Positions 50,935 through 59,519 of a stretch of 64,000 nt of DNA are shown in pieces. Origin of the DNA: a virus; IMG/VR virus record IMGVR_UViG_3300009285_002342, positions 51,126 to 115,125 of that record. One strand, 5' to 3'. A program made the translations under genes and the position numbers. Each line of letters opens with the position of its first letter. Position 1 is the stretch's first letter. The notes under the pieces were generated by a model that made no database searches, was not told the DNA's origin, and worked only from the letters and a program-made list of their open reading frames with translations.

Positions 50935-52323
50935 TTATGCCAATTTAACTCTTGCGAATGCGGTTTCAAGAACCGGCGCACCATCTGTCTCTTTCCTACA
51001 AAAGTATCCGTTTTGATTTGTGGCGCTATAAAGTTCTGTTACAACCTGAATTTCCATATTCAGGGCATCTGCAATCCAATATTCAGACCAGTCACCAAGA
51101 ATGCCAACATACTTTCCAGTCGTAAAGGTATTCGGCGCATATTCGGATTCCTCGTAAGGATGCCCAAGAATAGAATCATCTTCCTTATCGGAGATTCCCA
51201 TTCTCCAAAGATAATTCCCTTCGCCGTCTTTCAGCTTACGAATCATCTTTATTGCGTCCCGATGGAAACACCACCGATTAGACGGTTTAGACCGATACTG
51301 TTTCTTCAAAGACATTTCACAGTTAATCAGGCCATCTGCTGTAATCGCGGTAGTCGTATTCCCGGTAGAAACATCGCGAGCAGTAGAAATCCCCAGATCA
51401 GAAGCGGTAAAAACACCAAGCGGCTGATTCGAACCGTTTCCATTCAAGAAGGTATTTTCCTCAACGTAACCCATCTTCCTTGCGAAAGCTTTGGAAATAT
51501 AGGCAGCGATGTCGATAACCGCTACTCGAAGAAGTTTCTTGCTAACCTTAATGGATTTCGCAAGAGGATGAGGGGTCAAGGATCTCTTATCAAAGTTGAG
51601 ACTGGTATCTACACCACCGGTTAGAATTTCCGAAGTCCAGTTCAAATCCGAAAGATCGGTATCGCGGGCAGGAGCACCGAGGGAAACTGCGCTAGGAAGC
51701 GGGATAACATTCGCGTACTGTCGAACAAAAACAATGTTATCCAGTTCCTCAATAATCTGATAGACCATCTGCTCAGGCACTACAAGATAACCTCCGGATT
51801 TATCCGAGTCAACCTGAAGCGCACGAATATGCCTATCGGCATTAGCCAAAATATCTCTTGCTTCCGAACCACAAGCCGACAAACCTTCCGCTAGATAACG
51901 TTTATAGGAATCCAGATAGGGTTTTGCCGAAAAGATATTCATGTGGGACTGCCGATACCCGTCGATCATTGGTTGATACGTAGGGTTAATCCGGTATTCA
52001 ACGAAATTGCCCTTATTCCTTTGATCGGGATCGGCAGGATTCGGATCGGGCCGCGTAGGCGGAACGGTAGACTGATTGAGCAGTTTTTGCCGATCAGCCA
52101 ATTTCTGCCTACGAGTCTCAGCGTCTAGTAGGGAATCCTGCTCCCTCTTCAATGCTGTGATTTCGTCGGTGTATTTATCAAAATCCTTATCGAGATTTTG
52201 ATAAATCGTTTCCTCATCAGCGGTCAATCCCCGCTTCTCGGTGCCAGCCTTATCAAGCAGAGCCTGCTGATCGGCGACGACCTTTGCCCTTTTGTCTTTC
52301 AGTTCTTGAATCTTGTCGGCCAT
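50935..52323 (-). CDS. HK97-fold major capsid protein
   Basis: 462 residues from the ATG at 52323, with AGGAG 10 bases upstream; a GTG at 52362 is an alternative. An N-terminal coiled-coil scaffold-like region (~110 residues, KIQELKDKRAKV) precedes the capsid core: SGGYLVVPEQ, TPHPLAKSIKVSKKLLR, NTFLNGNGSNQPLGVF and the C-terminal ETDGAPVLETAFARVKL. The N-terminal part is probably removed by the adjacent prohead protease. A 130-base leader with a GGCGG/CCGCC hairpin (52374-52387) precedes it. Confidence 0.95.
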   Translation of the reverse strand: MADKIQELKDKRAKVVADQQALLDKAGTEKRGLTADEETIYQNLDKDFDKYTDEITALKREQDSLLDAETRRQKLADRQKLLNQSTVPPTRPDPNPADPDQRNKGNFVEYRINPTYQPMIDGYRQSHMNIFSAKPYLDSYKRYLAEGLSACGSEARDILANADRHIRALQVDSDKSGGYLVVPEQMVYQIIEELDNIVFVRQYANVIPLPSAVSLGAPARDTDLSDLNWTSEILTGGVDTSLNFDKRSLTPHPLAKSIKVSKKLLRVAVIDIAAYISKAFARKMGYVEENTFLNGNGSNQPLGVFTASDLGISTARDVSTGNTTTAITADGLINCEMSLKKQYRSKPSNRWCFHRDAIKMIRKLKDGEGNYLWRMGISDKEDDSILGHPYEESEYAPNTFTTGKYVGILGDWSEYWIADALNMEIQVVTELYSATNQNGYFCRKETDGAPVLETAFARVKLA

Positions 52324-52454
52324 TTTCTGTATTCTCCTTAATGGGTTAAAGTTTTTTTTCACATTTTGTTTCGGGCGGGTCGCCGCCTCATCTTTGATTT
52401 CCGTTTCTAAGCGTTGCTTTTGACGGAAAATATGTTTTCGAAAAGTAGAAGGGA

Positions 52455-52460
52455 ATTATA
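52455..52460 (-). promoter_or_regulatory. Candidate late promoter of the capsid gene
   Basis: TATAAT in the shared context TTATAATTCCC, followed by CTTTTCGAAAACATATTTT. A near-identical block lies at 56885 and a variant at 59404. No usable -35 box; recognition by a phage factor is possible. Confidence 0.4.
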
Positions 52461-52463
52461 ACG

Positions 52464-53303
52464 TTATCCAGTAATTTCCTTTTTCTTTAATGCTAGTTTC
52501 TTTTTCTTTAAATCGGTTTCCCAATTTCTTCCTTCCAGTTCCGCCCTTTTTGCTGCTTCCTCTTCCCGCTTCGCTTTTTCGATATCTGCCATCCGTTTTT
52601 CTTCCAACTCATCCTTCCATCCATCCATAGACCTCAATGCCACCTTCGTATCCGGGTAGGCAGGGAAGGTAACTTGGCTTCCGTCGATCAACTCCCGACA
52701 TCCACCCTTCTTTAAGGTTCTCGTAATCATTCCTTCTTCGTCTTCTTCCCAGTAATCCCCGTCACCGTTTAAACGGAAACCGAAAGAATTCCCTTTTATA
52801 TCACCACGCTCAATCGGGGATATAACCAAGTCACGAATAAGTTGCGTATCCGGAGCGATACATTCGTATCTAAGTCCCGTATCATCTTCGGAAAGTTTCA
52901 GCGTTTTCGCAGAAACCCTTCCCAAGACATAATTCGGATCATGATTAAAAAGGTCTACGGTATCGCTGGTTTTCAAGGCTTCCGCAAAAAAACCTCGTTC
53001 AATCTTTTCTCGAAATCCGCCAAGGTTCTCGGAAAGTTTACCGAACTTAGCGAAGTAACCTACGATTCGGGTAGGTTCGCCTTCTTTCTTGTCCACCCGT
53101 ACCTCGGCATCATCAAACTGAATAAACCTTCGTTCAATTTCCTCCGTAGATTCCGATTTCTTCTCTTTCTTCGTCCACTGTTTTTCGCAAACAGCATAGC
53201 ATTGATCCGAATCAGGAAATTCCTTCTGCATCGTTTCGTCGGACATGCATCGGTCAATAAACTTTTTTTTAGATTCGTCTTTCTTCGGTTTTAGCATTGG
53301 CAT
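52464..53303 (-). CDS. HK97-type prohead protease
   Basis: 279 residues from the ATG at 53303 (GAGG upstream); an earlier ATG at 53372 overlaps the previous stop. KKKFIDRCMSDETMQKEFPD is a familiar N-terminal region of these proteins. The protease core (IVGYFAKFGKLSENLGGF; FNHDPNYVLGRV; GNSFGFR) contains the likely catalytic His and Ser of the S78 family. A basic, coiled-coil tail follows. It matures the capsid shell. Confidence 0.85.
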   Translation of the reverse strand: MPMLKPKKDESKKKFIDRCMSDETMQKEFPDSDQCYAVCEKQWTKKEKKSESTEEIERRFIQFDDAEVRVDKKEGEPTRIVGYFAKFGKLSENLGGFREKIERGFFAEALKTSDTVDLFNHDPNYVLGRVSAKTLKLSEDDTGLRYECIAPDTQLIRDLVISPIERGDIKGNSFGFRLNGDGDYWEEDEEGMITRTLKKGGCRELIDGSQVTFPAYPDTKVALRSMDGWKDELEEKRMADIEKAKREEEAAKRAELEGRNWETDLKKKKLALKKKEITG

Positions 53304-53368
53304 TTCACTACCTCTTTCCTCAATTATTTCGTGAATAATTTTTTCTTTATTTTTCATATGAATAATTT

Positions 53369-54088
53369 TCATCTTTTTGATTCCTTTATTTTCATAGCAT
53401 CAATAAACCCATATTTATGCCGGGTAATAATTTCTTCTGGAACACCATTATTTCTAGCAAGACAATTCATAATTTTCTTTCGTTCAAAATTATCAAACTT
53501 TTCTGAATATGGAATTTGAGAAAAAAGCAAAATTACATCCCTATCAATATATGGGAGCAAAACTTTAACATTACCAGAATTCTTATGAAGAGGTTCAAGT
53601 TGTTCCTTCTGAAGTCTCCGCATATAATCATAATAGACTTCTTCGGTTGGGTTTTTCATGTGATCGTAGTATCCGCCCATAAATTCATCTACGCCATCAC
53701 AACAAATTATTCTATCGATTCCCTTCCTGCTCAAACATCGGAAAAATTCTCTGACGTTTTCGTCCCCTTCAAAATCACATTCTTCTTTTTTTAACGGTCG
53801 ATTTGGAACCCAATGAAGTAAATCAACTTTAAAATGGTCAGCGGCCATCTGTGAATAAATATAATCAGGATGACTTGCGTTTAATGCAATATTAAAGCAA
53901 TGAATATCCTCCTTACGGAAAACTTTTAGCATCAAAGCGAGCATTGTTGTAGAATCGACTCCGCCAGATAAGGCAAGATTCCGACATTTCAATCTATAAA
54001 GAACGGCCAGAATAGAATCTTCTATCTGTTCAATTGATATAGCGCAACCGATTTCCGGCCAATATGACGGATAGATAATCATTACCAT
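53369..54088 (-). CDS. Asparagine-synthetase-like amidotransferase domain protein
   Basis: 239 residues. The PP-loop ALSGGVDSTTMLALML (residues ~37-52) and DGVDEFMGGYYDHMKNP fit the synthetase half of class B asparagine synthetase, without the N-terminal glutaminase. Family members activate carboxyl groups with ATP. A stand-alone copy inside the head gene block, between portal and protease, is unusual. It might act in a peptide or nucleotide modification; no substrate can be named. Confidence 0.7.
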   Translation of the reverse strand: MVMIIYPSYWPEIGCAISIEQIEDSILAVLYRLKCRNLALSGGVDSTTMLALMLKVFRKEDIHCFNIALNASHPDYIYSQMAADHFKVDLLHWVPNRPLKKEECDFEGDENVREFFRCLSRKGIDRIICCDGVDEFMGGYYDHMKNPTEEVYYDYMRRLQKEQLEPLHKNSGNVKVLLPYIDRDVILLFSQIPYSEKFDNFERKKIMNCLARNNGVPEEIITRHKYGFIDAMKIKESKR

Positions 54089-54405
54089 TCCTTAGATTTT
54101 TGTTTATAAGTCATTCCAGCAGACATTTTCTTCGGAACAATATCGTTTTCTTTTGCCTGTTCATCGCTCCAACAAATTTCTTGCGTTTCTTCTAAACCAC
54201 TAATAATATGAAAAATTCCTTCTTTTACTTTTTTATTGCCTATTTGCACTACTCCGTTTTTTACCAAAATATGTTCTTGTTTGAACAAATTTCCTAAATG
54301 GTCATACACAAAACAATGGTGTATTGTTTCATTACCTTTTTCGTCAATTTCAATATGATGGAGAAGATATTCAAAATCTTCAATTGGTTTTGAATCCATC
54401 GGCAT
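54082..54405 (-). CDS. Hypothetical protein, partner of the AsnB-like gene
   Basis: 107 residues of mixed beta-type sequence (NETIHHCFVYDHLGNLFKQEHILVKNGVVQIGNKKV). It overlaps the AsnB-like gene start, so the two are likely co-translated. No family recognised. Confidence 0.5.
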   Translation of the reverse strand: MPMDSKPIEDFEYLLHHIEIDEKGNETIHHCFVYDHLGNLFKQEHILVKNGVVQIGNKKVKEGIFHIISGLEETQEICWSDEQAKENDIVPKKMSAGMTYKQKSKEW

Positions 54406-54409
54406 CGTC

Positions 54410-54607
54410 TTATCCCCTTTTGCGGCTTATTTTTATTGGTTTATCTTTTATTCGCAGCTCAACCGGTGAATCCGACATAGGCGGTAACGAAGGTTTAAAA
54501 ATCATATCTTTCGGATGAGCAATTGTGTTTTTCGCTAAAAGTTGTTTCAGCAAATTTTCAATAGAAGTTAATTTTTCTATCATTTCTATAAAATATTGAT
54601 CGTTCAT
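54410..54607 (-). CDS. Small hypothetical protein
   Basis: 65 residues, a coiled-coil N-terminus (YFIEMIEKLTSIENLLKQLL) then a Pro-rich segment and basic end KISRKRG. Lies between portal and the AsnB-like pair. Confidence 0.45.
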   Translation of the reverse strand: MNDQYFIEMIEKLTSIENLLKQLLAKNTIAHPKDMIFKPSLPPMSDSPVELRIKDKPIKISRKRG

Positions 54608-54617
54608 ATTTCCTCCT

Positions 54618-56606
54618 TTAGACTATCGACACGATACAGTTACAACCACGATGTAGTGGGGGATGTTGCATATTGCCTTGAATTTTTAAAATTCCATGTT
54701 TTTCGGAATTTATTTCATCCCCCTTTTCCAGAAAATATTCCCCTTTACGGAGTTTCTTCCCGTTCATAGATTGACAATACTCACACGAACCTTTCGGTGT
54801 CCGCCACACTATTTCGTACCCATTATCGAAAAATACCGTAGACGCTATCGCGTTACCTAACCTTACGGTTTCTTCGTTTGCTATTTTATTCGGCCGTTTC
54901 TTTTCCCATTCGTCTACCCGTTTCGTTATCGCTTCCGCCGGATTATCGGTTTTTACTAAGGCGTTAATTTGTCCCAAACTTCTTCCGATATGCCTTTTTA
55001 CATACGTTTCTAAATATTCCGTTAGAAATCTTTCATTCTCTTTGACTTCTTCTAATCCGATTTCGGCAGAAGCCTGAAAAGACATTTGTTCCACGTAGCT
55101 GCGGACTACCGGAGAGATTTTTTCTTTTACGAAATCACCTAAATTTTCATAAAAGTCTTCAAGCCAAATCCGGAATTCGTTAATCGTTCGTTTCTTTAAT
55201 GCCTTCTTTATAGATAGACCTTCACGATTCACGATTTTTTGCGCTGCGTCTACAAACAACGGGCGATAGGCTTTAAACAGACGTTCGCGGGAAATAAAAA
55301 CCTTAGAAGTCCGCATTTCAATACTTTTTTCTTCATCTTCGGCTGGTTCCGGTTCTTTCTTTTTATCTTGCTGAAGTTTATTCGCTTCTTCGGCTTGATC
55401 CGCCGGAATCATATTTAAAGGGATAAGGTAAATGTCGCCTTGCGGTCCTATAGAATTTTTATTTTCCATCTCCCTTACGTCATTCGCGCTATAATAGCCC
55501 CACTGTCTCCCTACAGCGTAAGCTGCATGTCTCGTCTTTGTATCGCCCCTTAGTAATCCATCAACTAAATGTTCAAAAAAATATTTTTTCTGTTCTTTTT
55601 CGGAAAGAAGTTGTAGCGTGTAATTTTGTTCTAATCGTACTAACCACGCCATTAATGTGTAAGTTACAAACTCATGCCCTTGAAATTCTATGTTGTTGTT
55701 CGTCGCACGATCAAGGTTCTTTAGCATATGAACAGGCATGTTAAAGATACGGGCGACTTCTTCTACCTGAAATTTACGGGTTTCTAAAGATTGCGCCTTT
55801 TGTGGATTAGATTCAAATTCGTGAAGTTTCATTCCTTCTTCAAGAATCGCAATTCTATGCGAACGCTCTAATCCTTCGTGAATTTTATTCCAATTTTCCC
55901 GTAAACGGTCTTGTGCTTCTTGGCTAAGTTGTTCCGGATGTTCTAATACTCCTCCCGGTAAAGCACCATTACCGAAAAATCTTGCCCCGTATTCTTCTAC
56001 CGCTAAAGTTAAAGCGATGGGTTCTTGCCCGATCTTTACGGCGTTATAACCGGTAAGCCCGTTAGGTGAAAATCCAGGGACACGTAAAATCCGGCTTCCG
56101 TCTAGTGTTTTCTGTTTCCCGCTAGGAAGAGTTAAAACATAAACTAATTGATCTAGCATCCTTGTCGGATAAACATCTTTAGATAGTAAGGGCCATAATC
56201 CTATTATCCTTCCGTTACCGTCTATTTCTTTTTCTGCATAGCATGTCCCAAAACGAAGAACCTGACCCATCTGCTGCTCCCGAAAAGCCATAGAAGTCAT
56301 CTCAGGATTCGGAGAAATATGTAGAAGGCGATAAACAGGATGATTAGAAGCGCGGACCTTACCTCGATCCTGGCGCTTATAAAGATGTAACGGAAGAGAA
56401 GCGACGGCTTGCGAAAGCTGAAGAACAGCGGACCAAACAGCAGAAGCGGCTAAGGCGCTTTCTTCGTCAATTATCTTCCCAGTGTAAGAAATATTTCCGC
56501 CCAACCAATGTTTCGTATCTGGATCTTTCGCTAATTCAGAAGGCCACTTCGCCGGGTGCCACCGTGTTTCTGCGATATTTTGTGCTGCTCTCGCTAGATA
56601 GCCCAT
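54618..56606 (-). CDS. Portal protein fused to a MuF-like head morphogenesis domain
   Basis: 662 residues. Residues ~40-400 are an HK97-type portal (ALAASAVWSAVLQLSQAVASLPLHLYKR, GNGALPGGVLEHP, FNMPVHMLKNLDRATNNN). After a charged linker (PAEDEEKSIEMR), residues ~440-662 form a MuF-type domain ending RTPKGSCEYCQSMNGKKLRKGEYFL and HPPLHRGCNCIVS. These are two separate genes in most phages; here they are one polypeptide. Confidence 0.88.
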   Translation of the reverse strand: MGYLARAAQNIAETRWHPAKWPSELAKDPDTKHWLGGNISYTGKIIDEESALAASAVWSAVLQLSQAVASLPLHLYKRQDRGKVRASNHPVYRLLHISPNPEMTSMAFREQQMGQVLRFGTCYAEKEIDGNGRIIGLWPLLSKDVYPTRMLDQLVYVLTLPSGKQKTLDGSRILRVPGFSPNGLTGYNAVKIGQEPIALTLAVEEYGARFFGNGALPGGVLEHPEQLSQEAQDRLRENWNKIHEGLERSHRIAILEEGMKLHEFESNPQKAQSLETRKFQVEEVARIFNMPVHMLKNLDRATNNNIEFQGHEFVTYTLMAWLVRLEQNYTLQLLSEKEQKKYFFEHLVDGLLRGDTKTRHAAYAVGRQWGYYSANDVREMENKNSIGPQGDIYLIPLNMIPADQAEEANKLQQDKKKEPEPAEDEEKSIEMRTSKVFISRERLFKAYRPLFVDAAQKIVNREGLSIKKALKKRTINEFRIWLEDFYENLGDFVKEKISPVVRSYVEQMSFQASAEIGLEEVKENERFLTEYLETYVKRHIGRSLGQINALVKTDNPAEAITKRVDEWEKKRPNKIANEETVRLGNAIASTVFFDNGYEIVWRTPKGSCEYCQSMNGKKLRKGEYFLEKGDEINSEKHGILKIQGNMQHPPLHRGCNCIVSIV

Positions 56607-56609
56607 TGA

Positions 56610-56819
56610 TTATCCGATCCGTTGCTTTGGTTTCGCTCCGGCTAAAGCGGAAATTACAAAAATTACCGAACCAACAACGATATAGGCCAGAAATGGTCGC
56701 CACTGATACAGACCGTAGAAAACCATTCCTAATCCAAATAGCCCAACGATATCGGATAGATCAAATGTTCTTCCGCACCAATTAAATAGCGAAAGTACGG
56801 CGTTACCGAACGCTTTCAT
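56610..56819 (-). CDS. Small membrane protein
   Basis: 69 residues with two hydrophobic segments (IVGLFGLGMVFYGLYQW and LAYIVVGSVIFVISAL). Sited between terminase and portal, behind a candidate late promoter at 56885. Unknown role. Confidence 0.5.
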   Translation of the reverse strand: MKAFGNAVLSLFNWCGRTFDLSDIVGLFGLGMVFYGLYQWRPFLAYIVVGSVIFVISALAGAKPKQRIG

Positions 56820-56884
56820 ATAAGTCTCCTTTGCGCAAAGGAAAATGCCTTTGATAAAAATATGATTTCGAAAAGAATAGGGGA

Positions 56885-56890
56885 ATTATA
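56885..56890 (-). promoter_or_regulatory. Candidate late promoter before portal
   Basis: TATAAT within TTATAATTCCCC, followed by CTTTTCGAAATCATATTTTT, matching the capsid-leader block at 52455. It stands just downstream of the terminase terminator. Confidence 0.45.
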
Positions 56891-56910
56891 ATAGAAAGGC
56901 GATTTGAGGA

Positions 56911-56945
56911 AATAAAAACCCGTATCGGAATTAACTGATACGGGT
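56911..56945 (-). terminator. Intrinsic terminator after large terminase
   Basis: Minus strand ACCCGTATC/GATACGGGT (9 bp, 10-base loop) directly followed by TTTTTATT. A textbook intrinsic terminator. Confidence 0.8.
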
Positions 56946-56970
56946 AAATTAAATAATATGTTTTGATTTT

Positions 56971-58806
56971 TTACACCGATGCAAATCCCCGCGTTTCATA
57001 AACCGATTTAGGTTTTACGGGTTCGGTAGGTCGCAAGATTCGATCTAATGATAATAGTAAAGCGATGATTCCATCAATTTTTCCTTGGGATGTGCTCTTG
57101 TCAGGTTTTTTACCGCCGGAAGGATCAACCTTAACCGAAACATTATCTGCCATCCACCTCAGTACAGGATTTGCTCCATGATTTATCTGTTTCTGTTTCA
57201 GTCGCCTTTCTAACTCAAGAGTTAACGGAGTCATCGATTTAAATCCCATTCCACAAGGCGCTACTTTAGGTTTATCTTCCGTACCTCCTAATTGTGAATC
57301 TAATTTGGATGCAAATTCATAACCTTGGAAAAGTCGGTCAATCGCAATCGAATCTATTTTGAACTTCTTTGCATCCTCGTAGATTTGTTCCCTAATAAAA
57401 TCGTAATCAACGACATTGCCAGGAGTTGTTTTAAGAAATCCTTGCCGGACCCAGGCTTGATAAAATTCTTTGTATCGATTTTCCTTTTCGTACAATCTTG
57501 CTTCAGGACACCAACATCTCATTATTACGTCTAACTTTTGAGAACCATCGTCCCTAGGAAAGACCATAACCCAAGGCGTTAAATCTAAAGTCGCGGCAAT
57601 ATCTATTCCGCCATAACAAACCCTTCCTTTCAATTTTTCTTCGTCAATCTCATTAGAATAATTCCCGTCCCAAAGATCCAAGGAAATCCATCGGGAAAAC
57701 TGTCCAGTCCAAACCGACATTTTCTTAGTGAGAAAATTGTTTAAAGCCGCCGGCGTTTCTTTTGCGTAAGCGGCCTCTTCCCTAATTTTCTCAATCTTCG
57801 TCATGTATCCCGGTAATGGATTTCCTTCGGCGTCTATTCCGTACCTTTCGCCGCTTTTAGAAATGCCCAATATTCCAGGATTCGCCTTTACCCAATTATC
57901 CTCATCCTCCCAATCATCCTCCAACTTTCCGGAAGTATCATTTTTATGTTCTTCGGGAGTTTGCAGTTCCGGCCAATCCGCCTTCCGATCTAAGGTGTAA
58001 ACGATTCCAAAAAAGCTATCGTCCTCTATTACCTTTTTCAGAATTCTCGTAAGATAATCACGGCGCTGAAAACAAACTCCGGTTTGATTAAATCCAGCGG
58101 TAGTGATAATGAGAATTAACGGTTCCAATCTAGCGCCAGTAGAATCGCAAAGTAAATCGTGAACTTCGGGGGTAGGATGAGCGTGCAGTTCGTCTAAGAC
58201 GCCGAAGTACGTATCTAAACCGTCCATCGATTTTGTATCCGCAGATAACGGTTCGCACTTACTCCATGTCTGCTCTATCGAAAGATTATGACGATGATAA
58301 GTGATGTGTTCCGCGAAAGGGGTATTCTTCGTGAGGTTTTGGATATTAGTCCAAACGATTTTCGCTTGTTCGCTTTTTACTGCTGCGCAATATATTTCGG
58401 CTCCATGCTCATTCGTACCCAAAAACATAAAAGCGCCGCAACCACCGGCTATCGTGGACTTTGAAGATTTTCTCGCGACTTCTACATACCCTATCCGAAA
58501 CCGTCTAGTTCCGTCCTTCCGTTTCCACCCGAATAGGGAAGAAACAATAAATTGAAAATGCGGAGCAAGAGAAAAAGGTTTCCCTTGATACTCCTTACCT
58601 TTCCACAGCCGAAGTTGACCGAAAAATTGTAGTACACGGTCAGCCTCGGCGTAATCGAACCATAATCCCCTTTTCCCGCCTTCTTTAAGGTCATCCTTAT
58701 GACGCTGACAAGCCAGTTTTACCCAACGACAAGCGGTTATCTCTCCGTTTAAAACTTGCTCTACATATTCGTCTGCGGGATGAAGGGGTTTATCCCCCCG
58801 TCTCAC
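56971..58806 (-). CDS. terL: Terminase large subunit, HK97-like
   Basis: 611 residues. ATPase: YVEVARKSSKSTIAGG with Walker A-like loop, VLDELHAHP Walker B, IITTAGFN coupling motif. Nuclease: YGGIDIAATLDLTPWV, DSIAIDRLFQGYEFAS, and C-terminal KIDGIIALLLSLDR with acidic residues. It packages DNA with the adjacent small subunit, whose stop overlaps its start. Confidence 0.92.
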   Translation of the reverse strand: MRRGDKPLHPADEYVEQVLNGEITACRWVKLACQRHKDDLKEGGKRGLWFDYAEADRVLQFFGQLRLWKGKEYQGKPFSLAPHFQFIVSSLFGWKRKDGTRRFRIGYVEVARKSSKSTIAGGCGAFMFLGTNEHGAEIYCAAVKSEQAKIVWTNIQNLTKNTPFAEHITYHRHNLSIEQTWSKCEPLSADTKSMDGLDTYFGVLDELHAHPTPEVHDLLCDSTGARLEPLILIITTAGFNQTGVCFQRRDYLTRILKKVIEDDSFFGIVYTLDRKADWPELQTPEEHKNDTSGKLEDDWEDEDNWVKANPGILGISKSGERYGIDAEGNPLPGYMTKIEKIREEAAYAKETPAALNNFLTKKMSVWTGQFSRWISLDLWDGNYSNEIDEEKLKGRVCYGGIDIAATLDLTPWVMVFPRDDGSQKLDVIMRCWCPEARLYEKENRYKEFYQAWVRQGFLKTTPGNVVDYDFIREQIYEDAKKFKIDSIAIDRLFQGYEFASKLDSQLGGTEDKPKVAPCGMGFKSMTPLTLELERRLKQKQINHGANPVLRWMADNVSVKVDPSGGKKPDKSTSQGKIDGIIALLLSLDRILRPTEPVKPKSVYETRGFASV

Positions 58807-59342
58807 TTAATCCTCCTCAATCCCGGCATTAGATTGTCTAAATCTGTTTCTTTCGGTTTATCCGGCTGTTTCGTTTTAACACGGGTAGCGGAAGCGGGAG
58901 TCATTCCGAATTCGATCATAAATTGTCGCATAACAGCGGAAGATTCCAATTGTATTTTCCACCACGGCGACTGAATCGGAAAACCTTTCGCTCCGATCAT
59001 AACCGGGCCGTCTTCCTTCATTTTGTCTGCCGCATGTACCCAACTCGCATACGCCATACAATACACTTCGAAAGCGGCTAAGGCGGCATTATCCAAAAGG
59101 CCTTGCTCAATGAGTTGCGGAACCATTCTATTCCATTCTGCCCTTCCTACTTCGTTTAATGTCTTAGGCGCGGGAACCATTCCTTTAGGTTTAGCGAAGT
59201 GCGCACCTTCCGCTTCTTCCTTTTTGTAATCTTTGCCGTGCGATGGATAACCTTTGAGTTTATGCAAACCCGCCGGAAGTCTCGGTCTACCTGCGCCTTT
59301 ACCTCTCGCTGCACTTTTACCGCCGCCTCTTGAAAAACTCAT
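58803..59342 (-). CDS. terS: Terminase small subunit, P27 family
   Basis: 179 residues. GRPRLPAGLHKLKGYPSHGK and PKTLNEVGRAEWNRMVPQLIEQGLLDNAALAAFEVYC are typical of P27-type small terminases. The C-terminal AVMRQFMIEFGMTPASATRVK also fits. A basic N-terminus may bind DNA. A candidate late promoter lies upstream at 59404. Confidence 0.88.
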   Translation of the reverse strand: MSFSRGGGKSAARGKGAGRPRLPAGLHKLKGYPSHGKDYKKEEAEGAHFAKPKGMVPAPKTLNEVGRAEWNRMVPQLIEQGLLDNAALAAFEVYCMAYASWVHAADKMKEDGPVMIGAKGFPIQSPWWKIQLESSAVMRQFMIEFGMTPASATRVKTKQPDKPKETDLDNLMPGLRRIK

Positions 59343-59403
59343 GATAATTCTCCTTTCGATTAATTTTGATAAAAAATAAAGGTTTTACGTAAATTAAGAG
59401 GGG

Positions 59404-59409
59404 AATATA
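59404..59409 (-). promoter_or_regulatory. Candidate late promoter before terminase
   Basis: TATATT within GTTATATTCCCC, a variant of the TTATAATTCCC element at 52455 and 56885. About 60 bases ahead of the small terminase start. Confidence 0.35.
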
Positions 59410-59453
59410 ACCGATTTTTATTAAATTAGGGGGATTTTTGAAAGAAATTTTTC

Positions 59454-59482
59454 TTTAACTTTTTCGTTGCGGCGTCTATAAT
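59454..59482 (+). promoter_or_regulatory. Promoter of tnpB
   Basis: TTTAAC, 17 bases, TATAAT on the + strand, about 38 bases before the tnpB ATG. Divergent from the terminase promoter. Confidence 0.55.
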
Positions 59483-59519
59483 ATATAAGTAACTTATTTT
59501 AAAACTTTTTAGGAAAAAT

